A DNA stretch of 64,000 nucleotides from Paenibacillus wynnii (GCF_030812855.1 NZ_JAUSTK010000006.1:62001-126000); one strand, 5' to 3'; numbered from the stretch's first letter, positions 25,130-34,232 are shown. A program made the numbers and translations. The notes: generated by a model from the letters alone, not told the origin.

Positions 25130-26182
25130 TTAATATTGACGACTCGCAAGGACTTCCTTAGCTTGCTCGGAAGTGAATGTGGATTCAATGGTAACGATCC
25201 GCGGTTCAAGAGTTTTACCATCTACGATGCTCTGTGCGGCTTCCATCAATTGAGGTCCCAGCAATGGGTTACACTCTACGATGAAGTTGATTTTACCTTC
25301 ACTGGCAGCTTGCATACCGTCCTTGACTGCATCCACCGAAATGATTTTGATATCGACACCCGGTTTAAGACCTGCAGCTTCAATAGCTTGAATGGCACCA
25401 AGGGCCATGTCATCGTTATGGGCATACAGTACATCTATGTCTTTGTTGGCTTTAAGGAAGGCCTGCATAACTTCTTTTCCCTTAGCACGAGTGAAGTCAC
25501 CGGTCTGGGAAGCGATGACCTTGAGGTGCGGATTGCTGGCGATCACTTCCGCGAAGCCGGACTTACGATCATTGGCTGGTGCGGATCCCGTAGTTCCTTG
25601 AAGTTCAACAATATTTACATCTTCCGCCGCATCCTTGTATTGATCACTCAACCATTGACCCGCTTTACGTCCCTCTTCCACAAAGTCTGAACCGATAAAG
25701 GTTACATATAACGACTTATCCTTGGAATCTACTGCACGGTCGGTCAACACGACTGGGATGCCTGCATCTTTTGCTTCTTTAAGGACGGTATCCCATCCGG
25801 ATTCAACCACAGGAGAAAAGGCAATTACGTCCACCTTTTGCTGGATAAATGAACGAAGGGCTTTGATTTGATTCTCCTGCTTCTGCTGTGCATCTGAGAA
25901 TTTAAGGTCATATCCTGCCTCTTTTGCAGATTCCTGAATGGATTTCGTATTAGCACTGCGCCAGCCGCTCTCCGCCCCCACCTGGGAGAATCCCAATACT
26001 AGAGGTTTGCCCGCTTCTTTATCGTTGCCAGTTGTATCGGTCTCTGCTGCTGCCGTAGCTTCAGCTTTGTTATTTCCGGCTGCTGCATTCCCATTGTTGC
26101 CATTGCCGTTCCCACAGGCTGAGATCATAATCATCATCAACGATAGTGTAAGGGCTGCGCCTATTTTGCCTATTTTTTTCAT
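25130..26182 (-). CDS. YtfQ-like galactofuranose-type substrate-binding lipoprotein
   Basis: A predicted 350-residue lipoprotein (signal ending MIMISAC) with a type-1 sugar-binding fold. It matches E. coli YtfQ in LGFSQVGAESGWRSANT, QQKQENQIKALRSFIQQKVD, NIVELQGTTGSAPANDRKSG and VLYAHNDDMALGAIQAIEAA. ATG 26182 is chosen for the GGGGGAG 9 nt upstream. It is first in the importer operon and divergent from the YesM/YesN-type genes that probably control it. The ligand is presumably a pentose or hexose furanose such as galactofuranose. Confidence 0.92.
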   Translation of the reverse strand: MKKIGKIGAALTLSLMMIMISACGNGNGNNGNAAAGNNKAEATAAAETDTTGNDKEAGKPLVLGFSQVGAESGWRSANTKSIQESAKEAGYDLKFSDAQQKQENQIKALRSFIQQKVDVIAFSPVVESGWDTVLKEAKDAGIPVVLTDRAVDSKDKSLYVTFIGSDFVEEGRKAGQWLSDQYKDAAEDVNIVELQGTTGSAPANDRKSGFAEVIASNPHLKVIASQTGDFTRAKGKEVMQAFLKANKDIDVLYAHNDDMALGAIQAIEAAGLKPGVDIKIISVDAVKDGMQAASEGKINFIVECNPLLGPQLMEAAQSIVDGKTLEPRIVTIESTFTSEQAKEVLASRQY

Positions 26183-26233
26183 GTATTGTTTCTCCCCCTT
26201 CAAGATCACCATTCATTTGGTGTTGGCCTCATT

Positions 26234-26247
26234 ATAAACCGCTTACA
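26234..26247 (-). promoter_or_regulatory. cre-like box at the promoter of the importer operon
   Basis: The minus strand reads TGTAAGCGGTTTAT, matching 12 of 14 cre positions. It overlaps a TATAAT-like -10. It suggests carbon catabolite control of the binding protein, ATPase and permease operon. Confidence 0.5.
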
Positions 26248-26442
26248 AAATCCGTTTATACGGCCCTATTTTGGTATAATTTTCGTTTTTTTGTGCAAGG
26301 GAAGGATTGAACTTATAATTGTGTAATTTTTTATTCAAAAGGTGTACTTTATGATTGCGCTTTCTTTTATGCCTCTCTTTTCCACTATTTTGAGTTATGA
26401 TGGATAAGTAATACCTGATTAACCAATGAGGGGACCGATACT

Positions 26443-28245
26443 ATGAGATTGACTCGCTGGATCTCCTCCAGCCTGCGGGCGAAGCTTCTAACCATGTTTA
26501 TAATTCTGACCTCTATTCCGCTCATCGCAGTAGGTCTAGTATCTTACCAGAAGTCGTATCACTCCATTTCGGACCATAGCAAAGCGTCCAGTATGCTGGC
26601 GGCAGATTTGCTCGTTCGTAACATTGACTTTTTGTTCGATGATACGGAGCGGCTGCTGGAGTTAAGCAAGAACCCTGAAGTTATCCATTTTCTCTTCTCT
26701 CAATCGGAGACCTATAATGAAGCCAAAGAAATACTGCAAACCTTCGAGCTCTACCGGGAAACGTACAAATACGAGAATGTCCTCAACATCACATTGATTA
26801 ATCTCTACGGGAAAGGCATCAGTGAACGCAAGGGTGTCTTCCAGCAAAGCCGCAATCCGCTGCGAAACCCGCATTTTCAAGACTTAACCAATAACCCGGA
26901 TCTTGTGCTGAAAATCCCGCCTTCAGGGGCTTCTGATTATGACCGCCTGGACGGATTCACTTATCCGGATCGAAACGTCATTTCAATTATGGCTGCGGTG
27001 AAACAGCGAATTACGCACGAAGTCATTGGATTCATAATTATTGATCTGGACGATTCCTTCATAGAACAATTCTGCGACAAGGTTACGATTGGCAAGACGG
27101 GTTTCTTTTATATTTTAGATCAGAAGGATTTGCCCATTTTTGTACCTAAGATTAGCCCTAAAGACAGTGAACTCGTCCATCAGACGAATTTGCCGCAGTG
27201 GCAGAAATCGAATCGTGACAGCTTTGTTCTACCTACAGATAGCAAACCCAAGTTTGTAGTATATACGACCTCTCAGTCTACGGGTTGGAAAATCATCGGG
27301 ATGGCCCCTCTGCAGGAAATTGTGGCTGAAGCCAATCGAATCCGGCAGTTGATTATCGTCAGTGTTATACTTAGCGCCATATTTGCTCTTACCCTCTACT
27401 TCTTCCTTACGCAGCGAATCACTCGGCCCATGCAGTTGCTGCAGAACAAGATGCGTTTAGCGGCAAGCGGATATCTGGAAGCAAAGGTGAAGCCTACGGG
27501 ACAGGATGAAATTGCAGATCTCGGCAAGAGCTTTAACATCATGCTAGAGAAGATTAAGATGTTGCTTGAAAAGAGTATCCGAGAGCAGGAACAGGTACAA
27601 AAAGCGGAACTGCGTACTCTACAGGCGCAAATCAACCCTCATTTTTTATATAACACCCTCGATTCCATCATTTGGATGAGTGAAGCCGGGAAAAGTGACA
27701 GCGTAGTCAATATGGTAAAGGCATTATCCCGTTTTTTCCGGATCAGCTTGAACAAAGGCCGGGATTGGATTTCCATCAAAACTGAACTGGAGCATGCGGA
27801 AAGTTACCTGGTCATCCAACAGATGCGATACCGGGATATCCTTGACTATGAAATGAGAGTGCCGCCGGAGCTTCAGGTCTACCCTATTTTAAAAATGACC
27901 CTCCAGCCGTTGATTGAGAATGCGATCTATCACGGGATTAAAAACAAGCGGGGAAAAGGTCTGATTACCATAGAAGGCCATATAGAAGACTACACTGTAA
28001 TCGTCCTAACGGTGACGGATAACGGAATTGGAATAAAGCCGCAGCAGCTTGAATTCCTTCGTCAGCATTTGAACACACCCATCGAAATTGATGCAGGTGC
28101 TAAGGAAGACAGTATGGAAGGCGGCTTTGGTCTGCAGAATGTTCATCAGCGGCTTCGCCTCTATTTTGGAGAAGGCTTCGGTGTTCATCTGGAGAGCACA
28201 GACGGAGAAGGTACGCAAATTTCAATCCGGATACCTAAAAAGTAA
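26443..28245 (+). CDS. YesM-type sensor histidine kinase
   Basis: This 600-residue membrane kinase has an N-terminal TM at about 15-35, a Cache-like extracellular region to about 300, a second TM at about 304-325 and a HAMP linker. The His_kinase (LytS/YesM) domain follows, with the phospho-site in LQAQINPHFLYNTLDSIIWM, the N-box LQPLIENAIYHGI and G-box DNGIGI. GAGGGG lies 8-9 nt before the ATG. It is divergent from the importer operon and 12 bp before its cognate AraC-type regulator. It probably senses the sugar through the adjacent binding lipoprotein. Confidence 0.93.
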   Translation: MRLTRWISSSLRAKLLTMFIILTSIPLIAVGLVSYQKSYHSISDHSKASSMLAADLLVRNIDFLFDDTERLLELSKNPEVIHFLFSQSETYNEAKEILQTFELYRETYKYENVLNITLINLYGKGISERKGVFQQSRNPLRNPHFQDLTNNPDLVLKIPPSGASDYDRLDGFTYPDRNVISIMAAVKQRITHEVIGFIIIDLDDSFIEQFCDKVTIGKTGFFYILDQKDLPIFVPKISPKDSELVHQTNLPQWQKSNRDSFVLPTDSKPKFVVYTTSQSTGWKIIGMAPLQEIVAEANRIRQLIIVSVILSAIFALTLYFFLTQRITRPMQLLQNKMRLAASGYLEAKVKPTGQDEIADLGKSFNIMLEKIKMLLEKSIREQEQVQKAELRTLQAQINPHFLYNTLDSIIWMSEAGKSDSVVNMVKALSRFFRISLNKGRDWISIKTELEHAESYLVIQQMRYRDILDYEMRVPPELQVYPILKMTLQPLIENAIYHGIKNKRGKGLITIEGHIEDYTVIVLTVTDNGIGIKPQQLEFLRQHLNTPIEIDAGAKEDSMEGGFGLQNVHQRLRLYFGEGFGVHLESTDGEGTQISIRIPKK

Positions 28246-28257
28246 GGGGGTTAACCC

Positions 28258-29880
28258 ATGAAGAAAGTCATGCTCGTAGATGATGAAATTCTAATCCGTG
28301 AAAATATTCGTGCTTGTGTGGACTGGGAAAAAGAAGGCTTTACCTATTGCGGAGACGCTTCAGACGGTGAGGTGGCCCTTCCTCTTATTGAGCAGTGGAT
28401 GCCGGATATTCTAATTACAGATATCAAAATGCCTTTTATGAACGGGCTGGAACTCAGCTCCATTGTCAGGCAGCAAATGCCGGATATCAAAATTATTATT
28501 TTAAGCGGCCATGACGAATTTCATTACGCCCAATCTGCGCTTCGCCTCGGTGTTGAAGATTACTGCTTAAAGCCTGTCAGTTCAGCCGATCTGATCCAGC
28601 TTTTGCAAGGAGTCAGTGAACGAATTGACCAAGAGCAGCGGGCTAAGAAGAAATTCTCTTATACAGGAGAGAAGCTTCTCTCCGATCTATGCGGGGGGTT
28701 AATCAGTACAGCCCAAGCGATAGAAGCCGCAAGTTATATGAATCTTAATCTGTCTGCCAATTATTATTCGGTAGTTGTCTTTGACCTTCGGTTCCCTAAT
28801 GCAGCCCAAGTGGGAGAGGATAGCCTTCCGATAACAAAAATAGACTCCTTCTTAAACGACCAGTTGGCGCAGTCAGCGGACAGCTTTATCTTCAAACGAA
28901 GCCGTACAGAGACCGTATGGATACATAAAGGAAACCAAGCTGAAACACTCCGGGAAAAAGTGGTCCAATCGGTCAACACCATTCATGAAAGCATTGAACA
29001 GAATTTCCAGTTTGACATCCCGGTCGGTATCGGTAATGTCCATGAACGCCTTCAGGGTATACATACCTCATATCTTGAAGCCGAAGAAGACAAGAATGGA
29101 CAACGGATTTCGAGCTTAAACCAGACATCCTTGAGTAGTGCTTCATTTGACGCAGTTGTGGACAGTGTACTGCTTGACCGTAACCGATTTATTGAGTTTT
29201 TAAAAATAGGCACCCCATCGGAGGCTCCGACTTTTATAAGCGAATTTGCTGCGGGTCTGGTTCAGATGAATTGGAAAAGCTCCATGTACGGTTATTATCT
29301 GCTGAATGACCTGTCGCTTGAGATGATTCATACCGCCAAACAAAGCTTTCAAACGTCACAGGACCCCACTGAACTAATTGAGGAGCTTCAGCAGTCTATT
29401 AAGAACATTGCTGACTTTGAGGGTTGCCTGAATTATTTGACATTCCTGCTCGACAAACTGTGGAAATGGCGCTCCGAAGGCTCTGACAAATATGGCGATC
29501 TGATTGGCAAGGTCAAGCAATATATCTCCGAATGCTACAACGATGATCAGCTGTCCCTGCAAGATATCTCCAGACAAATCGGCGTGAGTCCAAGCCATAT
29601 GAGCAAGGTATTTAGCCAGGTAACAGGCCAGACCATGACCGAATATCTCACGGGGACCCGAATCCGCAAAGCGATGGAACTACTAAAAACCACTCGCCAT
29701 AAAACATTCGAGATTGCCTTCGAGGTAGGATACAACGATCAGCATTACTTCTCGAATCAGTTCAAAAAAGTGACCGGCATGACTCCGATGGAATATCGCA
29801 AACAAGGGACTGCCGACGAGAAAGGCCTCATAGATCAGGAACGGCACGGGAGGAAGAATCATGAACGTCAAAAAGCGTAA
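28258..29880 (+). CDS. YesN-type response regulator with AraC DNA-binding domain
   Basis: This 540-residue regulator has a receiver domain (residues 1-120: MLVDDEILIRENIR, phospho-Asp in ILITDIKMPFMNG, Lys in YCLKPVS) and a linker of about 300 residues. A C-terminal double helix-turn-helix of the AraC type follows (LQDISRQIGVSPSHMSKVF and FEIAFEVGYNDQHYFSNQFK). It is paired with the upstream kinase and overlaps the following lipoprotein gene by 20 bp. Its target is most likely the divergent sugar importer operon. Confidence 0.93.
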   Translation: MKKVMLVDDEILIRENIRACVDWEKEGFTYCGDASDGEVALPLIEQWMPDILITDIKMPFMNGLELSSIVRQQMPDIKIIILSGHDEFHYAQSALRLGVEDYCLKPVSSADLIQLLQGVSERIDQEQRAKKKFSYTGEKLLSDLCGGLISTAQAIEAASYMNLNLSANYYSVVVFDLRFPNAAQVGEDSLPITKIDSFLNDQLAQSADSFIFKRSRTETVWIHKGNQAETLREKVVQSVNTIHESIEQNFQFDIPVGIGNVHERLQGIHTSYLEAEEDKNGQRISSLNQTSLSSASFDAVVDSVLLDRNRFIEFLKIGTPSEAPTFISEFAAGLVQMNWKSSMYGYYLLNDLSLEMIHTAKQSFQTSQDPTELIEELQQSIKNIADFEGCLNYLTFLLDKLWKWRSEGSDKYGDLIGKVKQYISECYNDDQLSLQDISRQIGVSPSHMSKVFSQVTGQTMTEYLTGTRIRKAMELLKTTRHKTFEIAFEVGYNDQHYFSNQFKKVTGMTPMEYRKQGTADEKGLIDQERHGRKNHERQKA

Positions 29881-30835
29881 CCGTTTATTCTGCTTACTGT
29901 TGACTGTTGGAATGCTCCTCTCAGGCTGCCAATCAGCGCCTTCAGCTGGGGATCAGAACATAGCGGCGCAGGATAGCAACGTGCAGAAGGCGTCCGATCA
30001 GCAAAATGAACCCCCTCGTACTTACGGCATTATATATCCTATGGTGAACCCCACCTACGAGGTTATTACACAGAATGCAGAGGAAGCAGCGAAAGACCAT
30101 AATATTAGACTAATGGTGCAAGCTCCTGACGAAGCCAATCTGGAACAGCAGATTCGGATCATGGAAACCATGATTAAGCAAAAGCTGAATGGAATCGCTA
30201 TCGATCCCGTAGATGCTAAAGCGCTTATTCCCGTGATTAATAAAGCGGTTGCCAGCGGCATCCCTGTGGTCTGTTTTGAATCCGACGCTCCCGGCAGCAA
30301 TCGACTTAGCTTCATTGGAGCGGACAACTACGAGACGGGTGTAACCATGGGCAAAGCAGTAAGCCGTCTTTTAAAAGGTAGAGGTATGATCCTTGTGGAA
30401 GCCGGTATGTCCCAAATGTACGGACTCAGCCAAAGGCTGGAAGGCCTCCTTCATTATTTGAACACCGAGACTACCATTGATGTACTTGAGGTTCGCTTCA
30501 ACGAGGGCAGTGAGACACGGGCCACAACGGAACTGGAAGAAATGATTGATGCTCATCCCCACTTTAACGCTTTTATCGGCTTAGATTTCGTTTCCGGCTC
30601 AACCTCCACCCTAATCTGGAAAGCCAAGGGATTGAAACGGTATGCGCTGACCCTGGGAATGACACCCACCGTAAAAGAAGCCCTTCGAAACGGCCAACTG
30701 ACGTCCGTCATTTCACAGAACGAAGATCACTGGGGCGAAAGCATTATCAATACCTTGCTTTCGGCAAATACGGGAAAGACAGTGCCGGAGTTTGTGGATT
30801 CGGGGATTAGGGAGATAGGGTCCATAAGAAAATAA
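29861..30835 (+). CDS. Sugar-binding lipoprotein co-encoded with the YesM/YesN-type pair
   Basis: This 324-residue lipoprotein has a signal ending MLLSGC and a type-1 periplasmic-binding domain (YGIIYPMVNPTYEVITQNAE, MIKQKLNGIAIDPVDAKALI, RLSFIGADNYETGVTMGKAV). It is more distant from the two YtfQ-like proteins than they are from each other. Its start overlaps the response regulator gene by 20 bp, so it is part of the signalling operon. A likely role is ligand presentation to the kinase rather than transport. Confidence 0.87.
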   Translation: MNVKKRNRLFCLLLTVGMLLSGCQSAPSAGDQNIAAQDSNVQKASDQQNEPPRTYGIIYPMVNPTYEVITQNAEEAAKDHNIRLMVQAPDEANLEQQIRIMETMIKQKLNGIAIDPVDAKALIPVINKAVASGIPVVCFESDAPGSNRLSFIGADNYETGVTMGKAVSRLLKGRGMILVEAGMSQMYGLSQRLEGLLHYLNTETTIDVLEVRFNEGSETRATTELEEMIDAHPHFNAFIGLDFVSGSTSTLIWKAKGLKRYALTLGMTPTVKEALRNGQLTSVISQNEDHWGESIINTLLSANTGKTVPEFVDSGIREIGSIRK

Positions 30836-30866
30836 AAGAAGGCAGGAAAATTTTTCTGACCTTCTT
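30836..30866 (+). terminator. Stem-loop after the signalling operon
   Basis: AAGAAGG-C-AG and CTG-A-CCTTCTT form an approximately 10-bp stem with one internal mismatch, directly after the stop codon. The T tract is poor, but the position suits termination of the plus-strand operon and possibly of the minus-strand ymaF-like gene. Confidence 0.55.
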
Positions 30867-30891
30867 AACGCTCATAATTCGGGACACATCA

Positions 30892-31144
30892 TTATACTAG
30901 AGGCTGTTGAATTAATGTAGCAAAATTGAATTGATGTTTATGACCGTCATTTAGCGTGGTTACACCTTGTACGAAGTGTACGTGTTTGCCGTTACCAACA
31001 GAGATTGCGGGTCCTGTTCTTATTTTTTTCAGATTATGAAAATGATTTAAGAAATCGGTATGCGTAAGATCAATCTCGTGAACATGACTGTTACCTACAG
31101 GGATAACTTGATTTGTAACTATATGTTGATAATTGTTTACTCAT
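30892..31144 (-). pseudogene. YmaF-family gene with an N-terminal frameshift
   Basis: From 31140 down to a TAA at 30892 one minus-strand frame encodes a His-rich protein with QVIPVGNSHVHEIDLTHTDF, GPAISVGNGKHVHFVQG and VTTLNDGHKHQF. These are HxH and NDGHxH repeats typical of the YmaF family. AGGAGG followed by ATG at 31144 provides a good start, but that ATG is in another frame, which stops after 17 codons. A single-base shift near 31140-31110 would join them. It could be a recently broken gene, a programmed shift or a sequencing error. Confidence 0.6.
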
Positions 31145-31414
31145 TTCTAACCATACCTCCTCTGAGTTGGTTGAACATAAGTATCTTATTAATCTCAAAA
31201 TATAGATGTGTTAGGCAAAAGCCTTGTTTAATTGCTATTAAGCATCATTTTCCTTTTGATTCTTTCGCCAGCTCCTTGTGGCTAATATTCGTAACCAAGT
31301 TAGTGTAAAATTCATCCAAAGATCTTTCCTTATAGGCAAACGCCGTGAACGTTATAGGTTAAAGTCCATAGACTGATGTCGAGTACATTTACTTGATACC
31401 TTAGGAGGTTATTT

Positions 31415-31711
31415 ATGGACGCAAACCAATATCAACAGATCAGTTGGAGTTGCATGAATAAATATGTTGGTATTACAACGACTGACGGTCAATCATTTGA
31501 CGGGTTTATTGCTCACGTCGATAAGGACTATGTCACCCTTGCTATTCCAACCAATGAAATGGTTGATGGAATGAACGGAATGCCAGCGCAAGAATCTACT
31601 TATAGACAATTCGGATTCCATCCAGGATTTTTTCCAAGACGCCGCTTTTTTCATCGACGCATTCCTTTTTTTTCGATTAGAGACCTATTTCTTCTTTCAT
31701 TTTTCATTTGA
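31415..31711 (+). CDS. Small Sm-like/spore-coat-type hypothetical protein
   Basis: A 98-residue protein with an excellent ribosome site (TTAGGAGG about 7 nt before the ATG). The N-terminal part, YVGITTTDGQSFDGFIAHVD followed by DYVTLAI, has the look of a small beta-barrel Sm-like domain: the first strands turn on a DG pair. The C-terminal 30 residues are rich in Phe and Arg and may associate with membranes or a coat structure. I do not recognise a named family. It is followed by a strong terminator, so it is a single-gene unit. It faces away from the ymaF-like gene, also a small protein of unclear role. Confidence 0.7.
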   Translation: MDANQYQQISWSCMNKYVGITTTDGQSFDGFIAHVDKDYVTLAIPTNEMVDGMNGMPAQESTYRQFGFHPGFFPRRRFFHRRIPFFSIRDLFLLSFFI

Positions 31712-31741
31712 CATATTGGGGGATATGAGTCTCCGAAACAT

Positions 31742-31788
31742 AAAACGGCCGTCTAACAAGTCGCGAGACTAGTTAGGCGACCGTTTTT
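31742..31788 (+). terminator. Intrinsic terminator of the small Sm-like gene
   Basis: Long arms beginning AAAACGG and ending CCGTTTTT pair with a few internal mismatches (GTCTAAC with GTTAGGC). TTTTTCTT trails on the plus strand, 30 bp after the stop codon. Confidence 0.75.
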
Positions 31789-32007
31789 CTTACATGCTTC
31801 CGAGTACCCCCCATGTCATTGAAGGAAGTCCACTGCTTTCAATGTAAGCAACAATGTAACCGAGGCAATAGGTACAGACATTACAATTCGTATTTCGCAA
31901 CTTTACGCATCTTGACAATATATATATAGACAATTAGCGAGACTATAGAACTACATCGCCCTTGCTGCTATAATTGGTAAAAAATCGATTAATAGTGAGG
32001 CATTTTA

Positions 32008-32433
32008 ATGAAATCGAACTATTTTAAATTAGGTGCATTATTGATTTTTGTATTCATCTTCAATACCCAACCTTTATTAGCTGCTGGAAAAACTGAGAAA
32101 GTAAAAGTTACCTTTGTGAGTGCAGATTTAGTGGAGAATAATCATGTAGGTAACGAATGGTGGTGGGGGGGATTTGTAAACGGCACAGAACTTGCAGATG
32201 GAGAATCCATTACATTAAACGTGAGTTCAACTGGTACAATAAAATTGCACGCTGAAGCACAAGAGCAGGATAGTATTCCTGATGATGGTGAAGCAACCAC
32301 AACTCTAAAGGTCTCCTCACTTAAATCATCCCAAAATAAATCTATGACGGTGCAGGTTGTTGAAAATCGGGGTAGATACTCTGGCAATTCTGCTTCATGG
32401 AAATTTATATTTAAAATTGATAAAATTAAATAA
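32008..32433 (+). CDS. Secreted hypothetical protein
   Basis: A 141-residue protein with a clear signal peptide (basic start, hydrophobic LGALLIFVFIFNTQPLL, cleavage probably after LLAAG). The mature 115 residues are rich in beta-forming and polar residues (GEWWWGGFVNG-like segment, TTTLKVSSL, SWKFIFKI) and look like a single beta-sandwich. There are no cysteines or catalytic motifs. A terminator follows, so it is monocistronic. I do not recognise the family; an extracellular or cell-wall-associated role is inferred only from the signal. Confidence 0.72.
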   Translation: MKSNYFKLGALLIFVFIFNTQPLLAAGKTEKVKVTFVSADLVENNHVGNEWWWGGFVNGTELADGESITLNVSSTGTIKLHAEAQEQDSIPDDGEATTTLKVSSLKSSQNKSMTVQVVENRGRYSGNSASWKFIFKIDKIK

Positions 32434-32450
32434 CCGCAACACGATCATAC

Positions 32451-32484
32451 AACCAGTCACACGGCACTTTTGACTGGTTTTTTT
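32451..32484 (+). terminator. Intrinsic terminator of the secreted hypothetical gene
   Basis: AACCAGTCA and TGACTGGTT form a perfect 9-bp stem around an 11-nt loop, followed by TTTTTT on the plus strand, 18 bp past the stop. Confidence 0.85.
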
Positions 32485-32562
32485 CCGTTTTATTTGTAAA
32501 AATATCATTGAATATTTGAAGACAGAGATAACCGGGATTACGTAGATAGGAGCGGTACTTAA

Positions 32563-32880
32563 ATGATTAATAAGAAGGTTTTAATTGTAGTTTTTATAAT
32601 TTTAGGAATAGGTTTGTTGACTATCCACTCATACAAGAATAATTCAAATAAAGAAATTGGTAAATATTTGGCCGATAAGGGTTATAGTCAAAAAGAAATT
32701 TTAAAAGTGTACACAGAATTCGGAAAACTACCACTTGTTAGTACGACAGTAATTTTCCAAGATGAAGTAAATGCTAGATACTTCTACCGTAAAGAGAACG
32801 GACGAATTTATCAATATAGTTGTGCGCCCTTAAGGGGTGTTGATCCTGAATTTAAGTACAAGCACGAAGAAAAGTATTAA
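32563..32880 (+). CDS. DUF3139-like membrane-anchored small protein
   Basis: This 105-residue protein has an N-terminal membrane anchor (residues 6-22, VLIVVFIILGIGLLTIH). A short exposed domain follows with the pattern KYLADKGYSQKEI...FQDEVNARYFYRKENGRIYQY, which resembles DUF3139 proteins of Firmicutes. Function is unknown. It is the last plus-strand gene before the minus-strand cassette-like array and is not obviously part of it. Confidence 0.65.
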   Translation: MINKKVLIVVFIILGIGLLTIHSYKNNSNKEIGKYLADKGYSQKEILKVYTEFGKLPLVSTTVIFQDEVNARYFYRKENGRIYQYSCAPLRGVDPEFKYKHEEKY

Positions 32881-33079
32881 GCTAAAGACGATTAGACCTC
32901 ATTTAAGCTTTTTAACATTTGGGGAGGGATTATAAAGTTGCTTTCCAGAATTCACCTTTATATAGAATCTTTTTTGCTCTCCAATTACTTTATTGATCTT
33001 CAACTATGGCTTTTCTTGTAATAAAATTAGACCTAGCATTGATATACCTCCTGTTTTATAAATTTAACATTTGTGACGG
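32881..33079. other. Gene-free spacer before the cassette-like array
   Basis: This 199-bp AT-rich stretch between the DUF3139-like gene and the first structured element contains no frame or stem that I can support as a feature. Confidence 0.5.
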
Positions 33080-33080
33080 T

Positions 33081-33240
33081 TTCACATAACATTTCCGTGT
33101 TCACGACGTTCATTAACTCAAGCCCCCTCTAAGGGTGGCCGCAATGCGGTTTGTGGAATGGATGTGACTGGCATCTACATCTCCGACCTATATTCCGGGA
33201 GCGAGGGGCGTATGCCCCGATGCGTAAACACATTGTTATA
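33081..33240 (-). repeat. attC-like element 1 (after the HEPN-like gene)
   Basis: Read in gene sense this element is ATAAC, 4 nt, TGTTTACG, a hairpin GGGGC-ATAC-GCCCC, a variable region, then CGTGAACA, 7 nt and GTTATGTGAA. It shares the 4-nt and 7-nt spacings with four other elements. The inner 8-mers differ from the TATTCACG/CGTGAATA pair of most other copies, mostly in a paired way. It begins 67 bp after the stop codon of the gene at 33308. Confidence 0.75.
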
Positions 33241-33307
33241 ATAAAATGTCGCCCTACTTCCTGGAAATACATAAATAACTCTTCTGATCACATATTTTCA
33301 TAAATTT

Positions 33308-33964
33308 TTAAATTATTCTAATATGTTCTCGCTTTGTATCTAAGTACTTCCCTGTAATTGTATCTGCTGCAGATATAAATGAAACCATGTAACTGCTTAT
33401 TTCTTTAACCCTAACTACAAAATCTTCATAAGATATATTCCCAAGACTAATGTTGAAAGAAACTTCATCTGCAAAAACATAATCTACATCTTTAATGAAA
33501 TTCCCAGTAATTTTGATTTTCCCTTCTATATCATCCATTTGATTAAGTTTTTCATTGAATTCCTTATCTTTATCCTTATCATAATAATGAAAGAGGTTAT
33601 TTCTTATAGGGATTAATACTTCATTCAAAAATAAATCGTTCTTTGTAAATATAAGCATCTCATAGTGTTTTTGAGTCTCTAAATCCATTTTTCGAATAAA
33701 ACTATTAATATTTTGATTCTCGTAACCAAACGTTGTCAATTTTATTATTTCTCTTAAATGAGAGACTGCTATTCTGAATAAATATACGCTTTCGCCAATA
33801 TTATTATCCGAATTTGCATCGAATGCCTCTAATAGTTGTTTATGAACATGTAACATATCATTTCTAGCTATTGCGAGTTTCAATACCCATCTTGCAAGCT
33901 TATCATCAGGATTGAAAATATCTTTGACCTTAAAAGCAAGCTCCATCTTCAACTCTTCTCCCAC
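33308..33964 (-). CDS. Cassette gene e: hypothetical protein with a HEPN-like RNNLFH motif
   Basis: A largely helical protein of about 218 residues, AT-rich and unrelated to its neighbours. It contains LPIRNNLFHYYDKDK-like sequence (IPIRNNLFHYYD), an Rx4H motif of the type that forms the active site of HEPN ribonucleases, and an earlier helix pair (ARNDMLHVHKQLLEAFD). That would fit a defence or toxin-like protein, but only the motif supports it. The start is uncertain: GTG 33964 has AAGGTGG 8 nt upstream, and an ATG at 33982 does not. It lies between attC-like elements 2 and 1. Confidence 0.65.
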   Translation of the reverse strand: MGEELKMELAFKVKDIFNPDDKLARWVLKLAIARNDMLHVHKQLLEAFDANSDNNIGESVYLFRIAVSHLREIIKLTTFGYENQNINSFIRKMDLETQKHYEMLIFTKNDLFLNEVLIPIRNNLFHYYDKDKDKEFNEKLNQMDDIEGKIKITGNFIKDVDYVFADEVSFNISLGNISYEDFVVRVKEISSYMVSFISAADTITGKYLDTKREHIRII

Positions 33965-34035
33965 TTTTGATACCACCTTCATTTAAAAAGATTTATGCTT
34001 GATAATGTAGTATGTATATGTCATTATGGGGATTT

Positions 34036-34200
34036 CTTATAACGTTGGTGTATTCGGTGAACCCGAGAGGCTTAGGGCGAAAGTGTCTGGTCCGACAGAC
34101 TTAACTCGCAAGGTTGATCTCCTGAATCCGCTTCCTGGCTAATTATCTTCTGCGATCCTAGGGCCGTATGGCCCGCAGTGTGAAAACTCTGTTATGTGAA
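34036..34200 (-). repeat. attC-like element 2
   Basis: In gene sense: CACATAAC, 4 nt, TTTTCACA, the hairpin GGGCC-ATAC-GGCCC, a variable region, then ACCGAATA, 7 nt and GTTATAAG. The spacings are the same as in the other copies; the inner 8-mers pair less well. It begins 32 bp after the stop codon of the gene at 34233. Confidence 0.72.
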
Positions 34201-34232
34201 GGACTTGCCATCTTGAACAACAATAAATAATT

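Noticed and set aside
31060..31308. 82-residue plus-strand frame
   Set aside because: It runs antisense to the start region of the ymaF-like gene, lacks a ribosome site and resembles no protein.
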